A DNA stretch of 64,000 bases from Phycobacter sedimenti (GCF_038148855.1 NZ_JBBVGR010000002.1:248001-312000); one strand, 5' to 3'; positions 51,972-61,941 are shown, counted from the first letter of the stretch. The notes: generated from the sequence alone by a model not told the origin. A program made the numbers and translations.

Positions 51972-52947
51972 CATCGAGTGGTTTTCCCACCTGTTTGACA
52001 AGGATGACCGGCTAATGCTGGACAACAAGCCCTCGGGGCGGCACGGCGTGGACCGCTACACCCAGGGGGTTTCGCTGGCGCATGTGTTTCAGACACTTGA
52101 TGCGGATGCGGTGATGGTCATCGAGGCACCCAACACGGGGCGGCGTCAGCGAACCGTGCGCGCGCTTGGCGCCTTTGCCGCGGAGGCGGGTCTGCGCACC
52201 AGCGAGGTGGTCAGCGGCTTTGCCACCGACACGCATCAGGAGATTGCCCTGATGTATGATCCGTCCGTCCTCAGTGCCGAGCATGACCCCCGAACCAGCC
52301 CCGAAGCGCCGCGATTTGATGGCCGGTTCGAGCTTGATCTCGATATCGACACGGTGCCCGAACAGGTGCGCTTCTCAAAGCCGCCGCTTGAATTGAAAGT
52401 GGTGACCAGGGGCGGAACGCCCCTTCGGATCATCGGTGCGCATCTGAAATCCAAGGCGCCCTACGGGGTCGAGGGACATGATGCGATCATTCAGCGGGCG
52501 ATTCAGAACCGCCGCACCCAGCTGGCGCAGGCGATCTGGCTGCGACGCCGTATCAGTGATCACATGACGGTTGGCGAGGATGTGATCCTGCTGGGAGATT
52601 TGAACGACGGTCCCGGCCTTGATGAATATGAACGTCTTTTTGGTCAGTCCTCGGTCGAGATCATCATGGGGCATGACCTTCGTGATCCGCATGCGCAGAT
52701 CCTGAGCCAGCCGCGCCCTGGCAGCCCGCCCAGCACGGCGCGGTTCTATGACGAGGAAAAGAAGCGATACTTCAGGGCCTGCCTGGACTATGTGATGATC
52801 TCGAAGGGGCTGGAGCGCCGCGCCCCCCGTTGGCGGATCTGGCACCCCTTCGAGGATGCGGCCTGCTATGCCGACGAGGTGCTGCGCGAGGCGCTCCTGA
52901 TGGCGTCGGACCATTTTCCCGTCAGCCTCGATCTCGATCTGACTTAA
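51952..52947 (+). CDS. Endonuclease/exonuclease/phosphatase-family protein
   Basis: A 331-residue EEP-fold phosphodiesterase. Motifs are VTYNIEWFSHLFDKD (N-terminal metal site), AVMVIEAPN, RIIGAHLKSKAPYG, LLGDLNDGPG with the Asp-Asn pair, and SDHFPVSLDL at the end. The substrate (nucleic acid, phospholipid or nucleotide) is unknown. The ATG at 51952 after GGGGCCC is chosen; an ATG at 51937 adds five residues. It overlaps the J-domain gene. Confidence 0.85.
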   Translation: MRLVTYNIEWFSHLFDKDDRLMLDNKPSGRHGVDRYTQGVSLAHVFQTLDADAVMVIEAPNTGRRQRTVRALGAFAAEAGLRTSEVVSGFATDTHQEIALMYDPSVLSAEHDPRTSPEAPRFDGRFELDLDIDTVPEQVRFSKPPLELKVVTRGGTPLRIIGAHLKSKAPYGVEGHDAIIQRAIQNRRTQLAQAIWLRRRISDHMTVGEDVILLGDLNDGPGLDEYERLFGQSSVEIIMGHDLRDPHAQILSQPRPGSPPSTARFYDEEKKRYFRACLDYVMISKGLERRAPRWRIWHPFEDAACYADEVLREALLMASDHFPVSLDLDLT

Positions 52948-52978
52948 AACCGCCACGCATCCTGCCTATATTGGACCC

Positions 52979-53368
52979 ATGAAACAGATTGCATGCATAA
53001 CCGCCCTTTGCCTGACCTTCCTTGCCGCGCCCCTTTCGGCCGAAGAGGCAGAAGGCGGCGGCAAGGGGCTGATGGAAAAAGGCGCCGAGATGTTCTGGGA
53101 AGGGCTGCGCAAGGAAATGGGCCCCGCGCTGGAGGATCTGCAGGAGTTTGCCGAAACCTTTGCCAGTGAGGTTGGCCCGTCGATGCGCGAGTTCCTTGCC
53201 CAGATGGGCCCTGCCTTGGCCGAGATCGCCGCCGAGGTCGAGGACTGGAGCCGCTATGAGATGCCGGAAATCCTGCCCAATGGCGATATCATCATTCGCA
53301 GGAAACCCGACCCGGCCCCGGAAACGCCGGAAGATTCTGAACCAAAGCCGGGCGTGACGGATCTCTAG
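52979..53368 (+). CDS. Hypothetical periplasmic protein
   Basis: A 129-residue protein with a signal peptide likely cleaved at PLSA-EE (residue 21). The mature part is a helical, Glu-rich amphipathic stretch (GLMEKGAEMFWEGLRKEMG, EFAETFASEVGPSMREFLAQ) that could form a coiled coil. A Pro-rich tail (PDPAPETPEDSEPKP) follows. No catalytic motif is visible. Similar proteins are sometimes mis-labelled as ATPases. It is likely co-transcribed with the preceding gene, 31 bases upstream. Confidence 0.72.
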   Translation: MKQIACITALCLTFLAAPLSAEEAEGGGKGLMEKGAEMFWEGLRKEMGPALEDLQEFAETFASEVGPSMREFLAQMGPALAEIAAEVEDWSRYEMPEILPNGDIIIRRKPDPAPETPEDSEPKPGVTDL

Positions 53369-53380
53369 GCTCGGGCGGTC

Positions 53381-54931
53381 TTAGCCGATCACCTTGACCG
53401 TGCATTCGGCCTCCAGCGTGTCGCAGAGAGATCGCAGACGGGCCTCGGCGACTTCTCCGAACAACGGCTCCGCAGCGCGGGGCAGTTCCAACGTGAGGTG
53501 CTTCTTGCGCGGTTGCCAGCGCAGTGTGCCGATACTGTCAGTATCGCTCACCATTAGCATGGCGCCAAAACGCATGGCCTTGCCCAGAATCTCTGCCTCT
53601 TTCTGATCCTTTTCATCAAGGAGGTCATAGAGATACTCGAAAGCGGTGCCCTGGCGCTTATTGCGGTAACGGTGCAGCAGGGCAAGCCCCAGAAAGACGC
53701 GCTCGGAATGTTTCAGCCCGCCAAGGTTCGCACGGGTGGCATTGTCGAAACAAACCTCGGCGCGATAATCGGGATGCGCGCGCCAGCTGACATCATGCAG
53801 CAGGCAGGCCGCCTTGATGAGGCGTTTTTTTGTGTGCGGCCCGTTATTGAATAATGGGATCACAAAATCATACAGCGTCTTGCCAAAACCGGGGATGCGG
53901 GCATCCTTGGCCTCGGCAAAGCGGCTGGCCTCGATCAGCGGGTCGCGTTCGCGCAGGCGTTGTGGCATCTGTTCATAGAGCAGGCCTTCGCGGATCCCGT
54001 AGCTGGAGATGGCGATATCCTTGGGTTTGAACGTCTTGACCAGCCTGTTGAGCACGTCGATTGCATAGGGCACCAGCGAAATCCGTGCCGCAGAAATACC
54101 GGTTTCGGCGCGCAGCTCCTCAATGTCGCGTTTGTCTATGTATTTCAGCGTCGCGCGCACGTCCTTGGCGCTCATGCGGTATTCGTGCAGAACCTTCAGC
54201 GGATAGCCACGCCGCGCCATATCGATGCGGGCTATGGCGCGCCAGCTCCCCCCGACCAGAAACAGGCGGTCGTTCTGCCTGCCCATTTCGGCGTGCAGTT
54301 CGTCCATGACGGCGGCGATATGCGCCTTGCGTCCGCGCCTGCCGCCCTTGATGTCGCGCAATTTCAGCGGGCCGAGCGACGAACTCACACGTTTGCCCAC
54401 CTCGCCGCCGTGAATCTCGGCCAGCTCCATCGAAGAGCCGCCAATGTCGCAGACCAGACCGTAGGAGCCCGGCCAGCCCAGAAGCACCCCTTGCGCCGAC
54501 AGCCGCGCTTCTTCGCGCCCGTCAATCACCCAGATCTTGAGACCGGTTTCGCGCAGGACGTCGTCGCAGAAAGCAGGCCCGTCTTCGGCGTCGCGCACAG
54601 CCGCTGTTGCCACCACGGTCAGGGGGGGCAGGTCCATCCCTTCGGCGAGGCACTGGAACCGGCGTAGGGCGGCCAGGGCACGGGCGCGCCCTTCAGGATT
54701 CAGGCGGCCCGTCTCAGACAAGCCTGCGCCAAGGGCGCACATGATCTTTTCGTTATAGAAATAGGCGGGGCTGCGGGCCGCGCCGTCAAACACCACAAGC
54801 CGGACAGAGTTGGACCCGACATCCACGACGCCGACGCGGGACAGGGCGCGGGCATCAGGCGAGTCGAACAGAGGTCGGCCAAAGGGACCCCAGTCGGCGG
54901 CGGCCGGCTTCTCGGTCTCAAGTACGGTCAT
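53381..54931 (-). CDS. ppx: Exopolyphosphatase, Ppx/GppA family
   Basis: A 516-residue enzyme. The actin-like ASKHA fold is seen in RVGVVDVGSNSVRLVVFDG (about 32-50) and VCDIGGSSMELAEI (the phosphate-binding loop near 167). A C-terminal HD-type helical domain contains ACLLHDVSWRAHPDYRAE. Such proteins degrade polyphosphate and/or pppGpp. The ATG at 54931 has GGAGCGCCC upstream; the frame is open 24 codons further but without support. It follows hdaA on the same strand. Confidence 0.9.
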   Translation of the reverse strand: MTVLETEKPAAADWGPFGRPLFDSPDARALSRVGVVDVGSNSVRLVVFDGAARSPAYFYNEKIMCALGAGLSETGRLNPEGRARALAALRRFQCLAEGMDLPPLTVVATAAVRDAEDGPAFCDDVLRETGLKIWVIDGREEARLSAQGVLLGWPGSYGLVCDIGGSSMELAEIHGGEVGKRVSSSLGPLKLRDIKGGRRGRKAHIAAVMDELHAEMGRQNDRLFLVGGSWRAIARIDMARRGYPLKVLHEYRMSAKDVRATLKYIDKRDIEELRAETGISAARISLVPYAIDVLNRLVKTFKPKDIAISSYGIREGLLYEQMPQRLRERDPLIEASRFAEAKDARIPGFGKTLYDFVIPLFNNGPHTKKRLIKAACLLHDVSWRAHPDYRAEVCFDNATRANLGGLKHSERVFLGLALLHRYRNKRQGTAFEYLYDLLDEKDQKEAEILGKAMRFGAMLMVSDTDSIGTLRWQPRKKHLTLELPRAAEPLFGEVAEARLRSLCDTLEAECTVKVIG

Positions 54932-54983
54932 GGGCGCTCCGTATTGCGGCGTGTGGTCAGGATGAGGGACGGCAGGCCTTGGG

Positions 54984-55694
54984 TCAACAGTCCGGACCTG
55001 CATTGGTTTCCAGATGGTTGAGCAGGGGATCTTCGGACATCAGCCGCACGGCAAGAGGGCGCGACAGAGTGCGCTTTTCGGCCAGCGACAGCCTGTCCAG
55101 CTGCTCGACGATGCGGGCGGCGGCGGCAAATGAGCGGTCCATATGCGCCACAAGATAAGGGATTACATCGGGTTTGGGTGTGATCTGGCGGTCATTGAAG
55201 AGTTTCGCCAAGACCACGGCCAACAAAGCATCGTCCGGCGCCTGCAGCTCGGCGTGGGTGGCGGCCTGAACGCGACTTTGAAGGTCCGGCAGGGTCAGCC
55301 CCCAAAGATTCGGTGCGGCGCGCCCGGTCATCATCAGGGCAAAGCCATTGGCCAGCACCAGATTGTGCAGGTGAAACAGGGCCTCTTGCGCAAAGGCATC
55401 CTTGGCGATCAGGGGCACATCCTCGACCACAACGGGGCCGCTTGCCAGATCTGGCACCATGGCCTCACTCAGGTCACAGGCCTGCACGATGCGCGCGCCA
55501 GAGGCCGTGGCCCAGACATGCGCCAGGTGCGTCTTGCCCGATCCGGCAGGGCCGGTCAGCACCAGCTTCCCGCTGGGCCAGGCAAAGCCGGGGTCCAAGA
55601 GGGCGACTGCCATCGCATTGGATGGTGCGACAAAGAAATCATCGCGGCCCAGCGCGGTCTTGGCGGGCAGATCGAAACTCAGCTGTTGCGCCAT
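54984..55694 (-). CDS. hdaA: HdaA-type DnaA regulator (AAA+ protein)
   Basis: A 236-residue AAA+ protein related to DnaA domain III. The start MAQQLSFDLP carries the QLSFDL clamp-binding motif used by Hda to bind the beta clamp. The Walker A GPAGSGKTH lies at 48-56 and the Walker B-like VVVEDVPLI at about 92-100. The protein should promote hydrolysis of DnaA-ATP after initiation. In alphaproteobacteria it acts in the RIDA pathway. It is two bases from the PerM-type gene. Confidence 0.92.
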   Translation of the reverse strand: MAQQLSFDLPAKTALGRDDFFVAPSNAMAVALLDPGFAWPSGKLVLTGPAGSGKTHLAHVWATASGARIVQACDLSEAMVPDLASGPVVVEDVPLIAKDAFAQEALFHLHNLVLANGFALMMTGRAAPNLWGLTLPDLQSRVQAATHAELQAPDDALLAVVLAKLFNDRQITPKPDVIPYLVAHMDRSFAAAARIVEQLDRLSLAEKRTLSRPLAVRLMSEDPLLNHLETNAGPDC

Positions 55695-55695
55695 G

Positions 55696-56772
55696 TTATT
55701 TCTGCGAATCCCGGTGGCTCAGTCCCTGGTAGAGACGGCTGTCCAGATACTGCTCTGTCAGGAAACGTGCAACCACGCCAAGGGCGGCCGCCACTGGGAC
55801 AGCGACCAGCATGCCGACAAAGCCAAAGAGAGCGCCAAAAACCGACAGCGCCAGCAGGAGCCAGACCGGGTGCAAACCCACAGATCCGCCAACGAGCTTC
55901 GGTGTCAGGTAGTTGCCTTCGATCACCTGGCCGACGGCGAAGATACCCGCAACCAATGCGATCGACCACCACTCTCCCCAGAACTGGAACAGGGCCAGCC
56001 CGATGGCAAGGGCACCACCGATCAGTGCCCCCAGGTAGGGGATGAATGTGACAAGACCGGCGATGAAACCCACAGCCAGTCCAAAATTCAGCCCCACGAC
56101 CATCAGCGCCACCGCGTAGTAGACGCCAAGGATCAGACAAACCGTGCCCATGCCGCGAATGAAGGAGGCCAGAACATTGTCGATCTCTCCGGCGAGCCTG
56201 CGGATGACCGGGGCATGATCCCGCGGCAAAAGCGCGTCGATGCGCTCAATCATACGGTCCCAGTCGAGCAAAAGATAGACGGCCACCACCGGTACGATCA
56301 CGAAGAGAACCAGGATATTGACGACAGAAACAGCTGATCCAACGAGGGATTCAAACAGCTCGATTCCCTTGCCCTGCAGCGTGCCCGCGATTGATGCGAT
56401 GGTCTGTTGCGCGCGGCTGCCTTCGGTAAAGATGGATGGAAAATGTGTTTGGGCAAAGCTGCGCAGATCGCGGAACGCCTCGGGCAGAACACGGATCAGA
56501 TCGCTCAGCTGATAGAGCAGTGTCGGCACCACGACGAGCAGCACAAGCATGAAAGTCAGCATCGCGCCCACGGTGATGACAGCGGTGGCGGCTGTACGGC
56601 TGAGGCCCCAGTCTTCCAGTTTGTCGGCAATGGGGTCGATCAGATAGGCGATCGCCGCGCCCAGCACAAAGGGCAACAGCACATCGCCCAGCGCCCAGAG
56701 CACGATTGCAAAAACGACCGCGGCAACGCCCCAGTACTGAAACTGCTTCTTGGCTGGAAGTGCCATTTTCAA
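55696..56772 (-). CDS. AI-2E/PerM-family membrane transporter
   Basis: A 358-residue protein with about eight hydrophobic segments. It includes the YLIDPIADKLEDWGLSRTAA region of the family, the central coil ESLVGSAVSVVNILV and the conserved GNYLTPKLVGGSVGLHPVW near residue 300. Family members are transporters or Na+(Li+)/H+ antiporters in a few cases; AI-2 export is unproven. Directly upstream of hdaA in an arrangement typical for Rhodobacterales. Confidence 0.9.
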   Translation of the reverse strand: MKMALPAKKQFQYWGVAAVVFAIVLWALGDVLLPFVLGAAIAYLIDPIADKLEDWGLSRTAATAVITVGAMLTFMLVLLVVVPTLLYQLSDLIRVLPEAFRDLRSFAQTHFPSIFTEGSRAQQTIASIAGTLQGKGIELFESLVGSAVSVVNILVLFVIVPVVAVYLLLDWDRMIERIDALLPRDHAPVIRRLAGEIDNVLASFIRGMGTVCLILGVYYAVALMVVGLNFGLAVGFIAGLVTFIPYLGALIGGALAIGLALFQFWGEWWSIALVAGIFAVGQVIEGNYLTPKLVGGSVGLHPVWLLLALSVFGALFGFVGMLVAVPVAAALGVVARFLTEQYLDSRLYQGLSHRDSQK

Positions 56773-56885
56773 AGCGCCCCTGAATGACCTGTTCGCTGAC
56801 CTCTTTAGTCATTGCCGATGCTGCGGGTGCATGCAACCGCCAATGGGCAGGTTTGCGAACATGCCAGTGGGATGGGCGCCTTTGG

Positions 56886-58250
56886 CTAGTGGATCCGAAC
56901 GCCCTGGCGCTTCAATTCGGCCTGTACGGCGATGATGTCCACGCTGGCGAGCGGGCTGCCCGATTTGATCGACAGGGCTGCGGCAACGCCCGCACCCTGA
57001 CCGGCAACGGCGCAGCAGGCCATGTTGCGGGTTGCGGCATGAGCGACCTTGTCGCCACCTATAGCCCGGCCCGTAACCAGCAGGTTCTCGACGCCCTTGG
57101 GCAGCATCGCTCGGTACGGGATCTGCATGTAGCGCCCGGTGGTCGGCAGAATCAGGATGCCGTAGCCGTCTATGAATTCGGGGTAGATGCCGATTGTATC
57201 CTCAAACCTGCCCTGGTTTCGGGTCTCGTCCTCGGTGATGTTGTGATGGGCGTCGATCTTGCGGGTGTCGCGTATGCCGATCGTCATTCCGAAATTGCGC
57301 AATCGTGCCCCCTCGCAGCCCGGCGTATAGGCCTTGAGCGCGTTGATCGCATGCATCGCCTGCTTGCGTCCTTCGATTTCAAAGCGTGTCATGCTGTCAG
57401 GGTCGGTGCCGTCGCAGCCCGCCAGGTGCACCAGATTCATATAGGTCATCTCGCCGCTGTCATGCACCGCGCCCCAGGTGCCGCCAATGGTGTTGAGATG
57501 CGCCGGGATCACCCCGTCGCGTAGGGCCTGGGCAAAGGGTTTGGCCAGGAAGGGAGAGAACATGTCGTCCTCCTTTCCGGAGGTTTCCACCTCCCACTCG
57601 CCCGTTGACCAGTCCTTGTAGGTTTGCGGATCGGCCTTCACCCCGTCCATGAACTTCTGCTTGTCGACGCCCGCGATGTGGAACATGACGCTGGCAGCCT
57701 GCATCTCCTCGACCGGTGTCTTGAGGGTGGGGGCGCCCATCATGTGAGCGATATCTGCATCGCCGCTTGCATCGATCACGCGTTTGGCGAGGATCGCCTC
57801 GCGCCCGGCCTTGGATTCGACGATCACGCCGGTGATCTTGTCTCCCTCACGAATGGGGGCCACGAACATGCGGTGCAGCATGGGGTGGATGCCTGCTTCT
57901 TCGACCAGCCGGTCCGCCACGAGTTTGAAGCCTTCGGCGTCCAGTTCATATGACAGGGATTGGCTTTCTGGAACGGCGGCGTCCATCGCCTTGGCGCGTT
58001 CCTCGAACTCCCAGCCGATACCGCCGGCCTCGACGGTCTGTTCGTGGCGATACCAGGCAAACCCCTCGACACCAACTGCGGTGATATTGCCGCCAAAACA
58101 GCCGAAGCGTTCCAACAGGGTGACCTCAACGCCGCAGCGCGCCGCCGCTAGTGCCGCAGCAAGGCCACCAGGCCCGGATCCAACCACAAGAACATCGGTG
58201 TGATGAACGACGGGGATTTCGCGGGCGGGTTCGGTGATTGTGTCGCGCAT
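56886..58250 (-). CDS. FAD-dependent oxidoreductase
   Basis: A 454-residue flavoprotein. The dinucleotide-binding motif VLVVGSGPGGLAAALAAARCG begins near residue 20. FAD_oxidored-family elements include CFGGNITAVGVEGFAWY, VIDASGDADIAHMMGAP, PYRAMLPKGVENLLVTGRAIGGDKVAHAATRNM and the C-terminal GQGAGVAAALS. The substrate is unknown. GGAGGCACCG precedes the ATG at 58250; the frame extends upstream without a binding site. Confidence 0.85.
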   Translation of the reverse strand: MRDTITEPAREIPVVHHTDVLVVGSGPGGLAAALAAARCGVEVTLLERFGCFGGNITAVGVEGFAWYRHEQTVEAGGIGWEFEERAKAMDAAVPESQSLSYELDAEGFKLVADRLVEEAGIHPMLHRMFVAPIREGDKITGVIVESKAGREAILAKRVIDASGDADIAHMMGAPTLKTPVEEMQAASVMFHIAGVDKQKFMDGVKADPQTYKDWSTGEWEVETSGKEDDMFSPFLAKPFAQALRDGVIPAHLNTIGGTWGAVHDSGEMTYMNLVHLAGCDGTDPDSMTRFEIEGRKQAMHAINALKAYTPGCEGARLRNFGMTIGIRDTRKIDAHHNITEDETRNQGRFEDTIGIYPEFIDGYGILILPTTGRYMQIPYRAMLPKGVENLLVTGRAIGGDKVAHAATRNMACCAVAGQGAGVAAALSIKSGSPLASVDIIAVQAELKRQGVRIH

Positions 58251-58418
58251 CGGTGCCTCCAACAAATTTGATCCACCATTTACAAAGTGAAATCGTTGTT
58301 CAAGGGATTTCACGCAAGAAATCGCGAAGGGCAAAGCCGCTCATTTTCAAAGCCCGATTGCCTGAGGCGCGGCGATGGCATAGACCCCATAAAAACCCTT
58401 CGAACGAATGAGAGCGAC

Positions 58419-59774
58419 ATGCGCCTGTCCCGTTACTTCCTGCCTGTTCTGAAAGAGACCCCCTCCGAGGCCCAGATCGTCAGCCACCGCTACATGCTGC
58501 GGGCCGGCATGATCAAACAGTCCGCCGCCGGGATCTATTCCTGGCTGCCGCTGGGCTTCAAGGTGCTGAAAAAGATCGAAGGCATCGTCCATGAGGAACA
58601 GATGCGTGCGGGCCATATCCCGGTCTTGATGCCCACCATGCAATCGGCGGACCTGTGGCGCGAATCCGGTCGTTATGATGCCTACGGCGAAGAGATGCTG
58701 CGCATCACAGATCGTCATGATCGCGACCTGTTGTTCACGCCCACCGCCGAAGAGCTGATCACCGATATCTTCCGCAGCCATGTCAGCAGCTACAAGGACA
58801 TGCCGCTGACCATGTATCAGATTCAGTGGAAGTTCCGCGACGAGATCCGCCCGCGTTTCGGCGTGATGCGGGGGCGCGAATTCTACATGAAGGACGGCTA
58901 CAACTTCGACCTGACCAAGGAAGACGCCCTGCACGCCTATAACCGCCATTTGGTCAGCTATTTGCGCACCTATGAGCGTATGGGTCTGCAGGCGATTCCG
59001 ATGCGGGCCGATTCCGGCCCCATCGGCGGCGATGACACTCATGAATTCCTGGTGCTCGCCGACACCGGCGAAAGCGAGGTCTTCTATGACAGCGCGGTCA
59101 CGGATATTCGCCTCGGCGAGCGGGACATCGACTACAACGATGTGGACCAGTGCCGCGCCGTGATGGAAGAATTCACCGCGCTTTACGCCCGCACCGACGA
59201 AACCCATGATACGGCTCTGTTCGATCAGATCCCGGCTGAGCGCCAGCGCAGCGCGCGCGGCATCGAAGTGGGTCAGATCTTCTATTTCGGCACCAAATAC
59301 TCCGAGCCTATGGGCGCCACCGTTCAAGGCCCCGATGGCAAGACCATCCCCGTCCACATGGGAAGCCACGGCATTGGCGTCTCGCGTCTGGTGGGCGCAA
59401 TCATTGAGGCGAGCCATGACGAGAACGGCATCATCTGGCCCGAGGGTGTGACGCCTTTCCACTGTGGGATCGTCAACCTCAAGCAGGGCGATGACGAGGC
59501 CGACGCGGCCTGCAACCAGATCTACGCAGCCCTGGTCGCCGCGGGCCTTGAGCCGCTTTACGACGACCGCAAGGAACGGGCCGGGGGCAAGTTCGCCACA
59601 ATGGATCTCATCGGTTTGCCCTGGCGCATCACCGTCGGTCCGCGCGGGCTTAAAAACGGCGTCGTCGAAATCACCTGCCGCCGCACCGGCGACAGCGAGG
59701 AGCTCAGCCCCGAAGAGGCGGTGAAGAAGATCGCCAGGATCTACGAGCCGCACACCGCTGGGCGCGGTTTTTGA
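58419..59774 (+). CDS. proS: Prolyl-tRNA synthetase (short alphaproteobacterial form)
   Basis: A 451-residue class II synthetase. It starts MRLSRYFLPVLKETPSEAQI, has IKQSAAGIYSWLPLG, motif 2 MYQIQWKFRDEIRPRFGVMRGREFYMKD in parts, and GSHGIGVSRLVGAIIE (motif 3). The editing INS domain of long bacterial ProS is missing, as usual in alphaproteobacteria, and the anticodon-binding domain follows (about 355-451). Divergent from the flavoprotein gene. Confidence 0.96.
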   Translation: MRLSRYFLPVLKETPSEAQIVSHRYMLRAGMIKQSAAGIYSWLPLGFKVLKKIEGIVHEEQMRAGHIPVLMPTMQSADLWRESGRYDAYGEEMLRITDRHDRDLLFTPTAEELITDIFRSHVSSYKDMPLTMYQIQWKFRDEIRPRFGVMRGREFYMKDGYNFDLTKEDALHAYNRHLVSYLRTYERMGLQAIPMRADSGPIGGDDTHEFLVLADTGESEVFYDSAVTDIRLGERDIDYNDVDQCRAVMEEFTALYARTDETHDTALFDQIPAERQRSARGIEVGQIFYFGTKYSEPMGATVQGPDGKTIPVHMGSHGIGVSRLVGAIIEASHDENGIIWPEGVTPFHCGIVNLKQGDDEADAACNQIYAALVAAGLEPLYDDRKERAGGKFATMDLIGLPWRITVGPRGLKNGVVEITCRRTGDSEELSPEEAVKKIARIYEPHTAGRGF

Positions 59775-59855
59775 TCTGCTGATCCTTTTGGTCTGCGCCA
59801 TTTCGGCGTGGGCCGATTTCACTTCCTCACAATGGGCTATGCCTAGGATTTGCAG

Positions 59856-61142
59856 ATGGATCGCACACCGCCGCCTTTCTCCCGGTTCGAATGGATGATC
59901 GCATGGCGTTACCTGCGTGCGCGCCGGGCCGAGGGCGGTGTCAGCGTGATGACATGGATCAGCCTGATCGGTATCACCCTTGCGGTTTTTGCCTTGATCG
60001 CCACTCTGGCCGTGCGCTCGGGCTTTCGTTCTGAATTCGTGGGGACAATCCTGGGCGCCAATGCCCATGTGACGCTTTACTCCTACGGTGAAGTGACCGA
60101 GGACGGGCGCCTTGACCGGAAGATCGAGGACTTCACCGACATGGCCGCCCGCGCAGGGCAGGTTCCCGGCGTGATCCGGGCCGCCCCTTTGATCAAGGGG
60201 CAGGTCATGGCCAACCTGCGCCAGCGCAATGCGGGTGTCGAGGTGTTCGGGATTTCCGCGGCAGACCTTCTGGCCATTCCCGGTGTCGCGCAGAGTGAGT
60301 CCTTCTCCGGCGATCTGGCCCGCTTTGAAGAGGGGGTCGCCATCGGATCGGGCGTGGCGCGCGAACTGGGAGTCGGTGTCGGTGACAAGATCAAGCTGAT
60401 CTCCCCAAACGGCGTGAAAACCCCGTTTGGCACCAGCCCCCGCGTCAATGCCTATGAGGTGGTTTATATCTTCACTGCGGGCCGCTACGACATCGACCGC
60501 ACGCGCCTCTACATGCCCTTTGAACAGGCACAGGCGTTTTTCAACCGCGAAGGTGCGGCGGATGAGATCGAAATCATGGTGACCGACCCCGAAGCCGTGG
60601 ATCGCATGGTGGTGCCTTTGTTGCAGGCGGCGGGGCAGGGGATCGGCGTCTGGACCTGGCGCGATGCCTCGGGCGGGTTTCTGCGCGCGCTGGAGGTGGA
60701 GGACAATGTGATGTTCATCATCCTGTCCATCCTCGTCCTGATCGCCACCATGAACATCGTTTCGGGGCTTATCATGCTGGTCAAGAACAAGGGACGTGAT
60801 ATCGGCATCCTGCGCACGATCGGCCTCAGCGAAGGCTCTGTCATGCGAGTATTCTTTATCTGTGGCGCCTTTACAGGGGTTATCGGCACCGTCTGCGGTG
60901 TGATCCTGGGATGCCTTTTCGCGATCTATATCGACCCGATCTTCTCATTTGTGAATTTTGTCATGGGCGGCGGCGTCTGGGATCCATCGATCCGGGGCAT
61001 CTATGCGCTGCCGGCCGAGTTGAACCTGCCGGATGTCCTGTCTGCCGTGGCCCTGTCGCTCGGGCTCTCATTCGTGGTCACTATTTTCCCGGCGCGGCGG
61101 GCCGCCCGCCTGAACCCGGTCGAGGCGCTGCGCTATGAGTGA
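59856..61142 (+). CDS. LolC/LolE-type lipoprotein-releasing ABC transporter permease
   Basis: A 428-residue inner-membrane permease. There is one N-terminal span (about 28-50), a large periplasmic MacB-like domain (about 52-270) and three C-terminal spans (280-405) ending in PARRAARLNPVEALRYE. The coupling segment near KNKGRDIGILRTIGLSEGS faces LolD. Only one such gene is present, so a homodimer-like LolF-type complex is inferred, instead of the LolC/LolE pair of enterics. The last eight bases overlap lolD. Confidence 0.92.
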   Translation: MDRTPPPFSRFEWMIAWRYLRARRAEGGVSVMTWISLIGITLAVFALIATLAVRSGFRSEFVGTILGANAHVTLYSYGEVTEDGRLDRKIEDFTDMAARAGQVPGVIRAAPLIKGQVMANLRQRNAGVEVFGISAADLLAIPGVAQSESFSGDLARFEEGVAIGSGVARELGVGVGDKIKLISPNGVKTPFGTSPRVNAYEVVYIFTAGRYDIDRTRLYMPFEQAQAFFNREGAADEIEIMVTDPEAVDRMVVPLLQAAGQGIGVWTWRDASGGFLRALEVEDNVMFIILSILVLIATMNIVSGLIMLVKNKGRDIGILRTIGLSEGSVMRVFFICGAFTGVIGTVCGVILGCLFAIYIDPIFSFVNFVMGGGVWDPSIRGIYALPAELNLPDVLSAVALSLGLSFVVTIFPARRAARLNPVEALRYE

Positions 61143-61845
61143 TGACAAGACGAAGACGCCTGCGGCGCTGGGACTGAAAGGTATTTCCAAGGCTTACAAC
61201 CGGGGCGGCGCCTCGCAGGTGGACGTGCTGCGCGGCTTGGACCTGTCGCTGAACCCCGGCGAGGTGGTCGCCCTCGTGGCCCCCTCTGGCGCGGGGAAGT
61301 CGACCTTGCTGCACATAGCAGGGCTCCTGGATACGCCGGATGCAGGGATCGTGTCGATCGCGGGGCAAGAGGTCACAGGGCTTGGCGAAGGCAGCCGCAC
61401 CCGCCTGCGTCGCCGGGACATCGGCTTTGTCTACCAGTTCCACCATCTTTTGCCGGAATTCACGGCAGCAGAAAACATCATCCTGCCGCAGCTCGCCAAT
61501 GGGGCCAGCCAGAAGCAGGCGATGGCCCGCGCCAACGATCTGCTGTCCCTTGTCGGCCTGTCCGCACGCGCATCACACCGACCGGCAGAGCTGTCGGGCG
61601 GCGAGCAGCAGCGCGTTGCCTTTTGCCGGGCCCTTGCAAACCAGCCCAGTGTCCTGCTGGCGGATGAACCCACGGGCAATCTGGATCCGGGCACATCGGA
61701 CCAGGTGTTCGAGGTCTTGATGACCCTTGTTCGCAGCTCAAACCTTGCGGCCCTGATCGCGACGCACAATCTTGAGCTTGCGGCCCGGATGGACCGGGTG
61801 CTGCGTCTTGAAAACGGCGTGGTGACCCAAGCAGATCCTGTCTGA
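61135..61845 (+). CDS. lolD: Lipoprotein-releasing ABC transporter ATPase LolD
   Basis: A 236-residue ABC ATPase that powers extraction of outer-membrane lipoproteins. Walker A APSGAGKST lies at about 49-57, the Q-loop region YQFHHLLPEFTA at 100-111, signature LSGGEQQRVAF at 150-160 and Walker B VLLADEPTGNLD at about 174-185. Start overlaps the permease gene. Many predicted lipoproteins in this window would depend on it. Confidence 0.94.
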   Translation: MSDDKTKTPAALGLKGISKAYNRGGASQVDVLRGLDLSLNPGEVVALVAPSGAGKSTLLHIAGLLDTPDAGIVSIAGQEVTGLGEGSRTRLRRRDIGFVYQFHHLLPEFTAAENIILPQLANGASQKQAMARANDLLSLVGLSARASHRPAELSGGEQQRVAFCRALANQPSVLLADEPTGNLDPGTSDQVFEVLMTLVRSSNLAALIATHNLELAARMDRVLRLENGVVTQADPV

Positions 61846-61941
61846 CCTTTGCGCATCCGGGCGGTTTACGCTGCCGTAAGAGCCAGATAGACTTGGCAAA
61901 AACATGCGATTGAACCGAGCTGACCGGCAGGAGCGAGCCCC

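Noticed and set aside
58347..60068. A 573-codon minus-strand frame opposite proS
   Set aside because: It runs across proS and into the permease gene on the other strand; composition is typical of a shadow frame.
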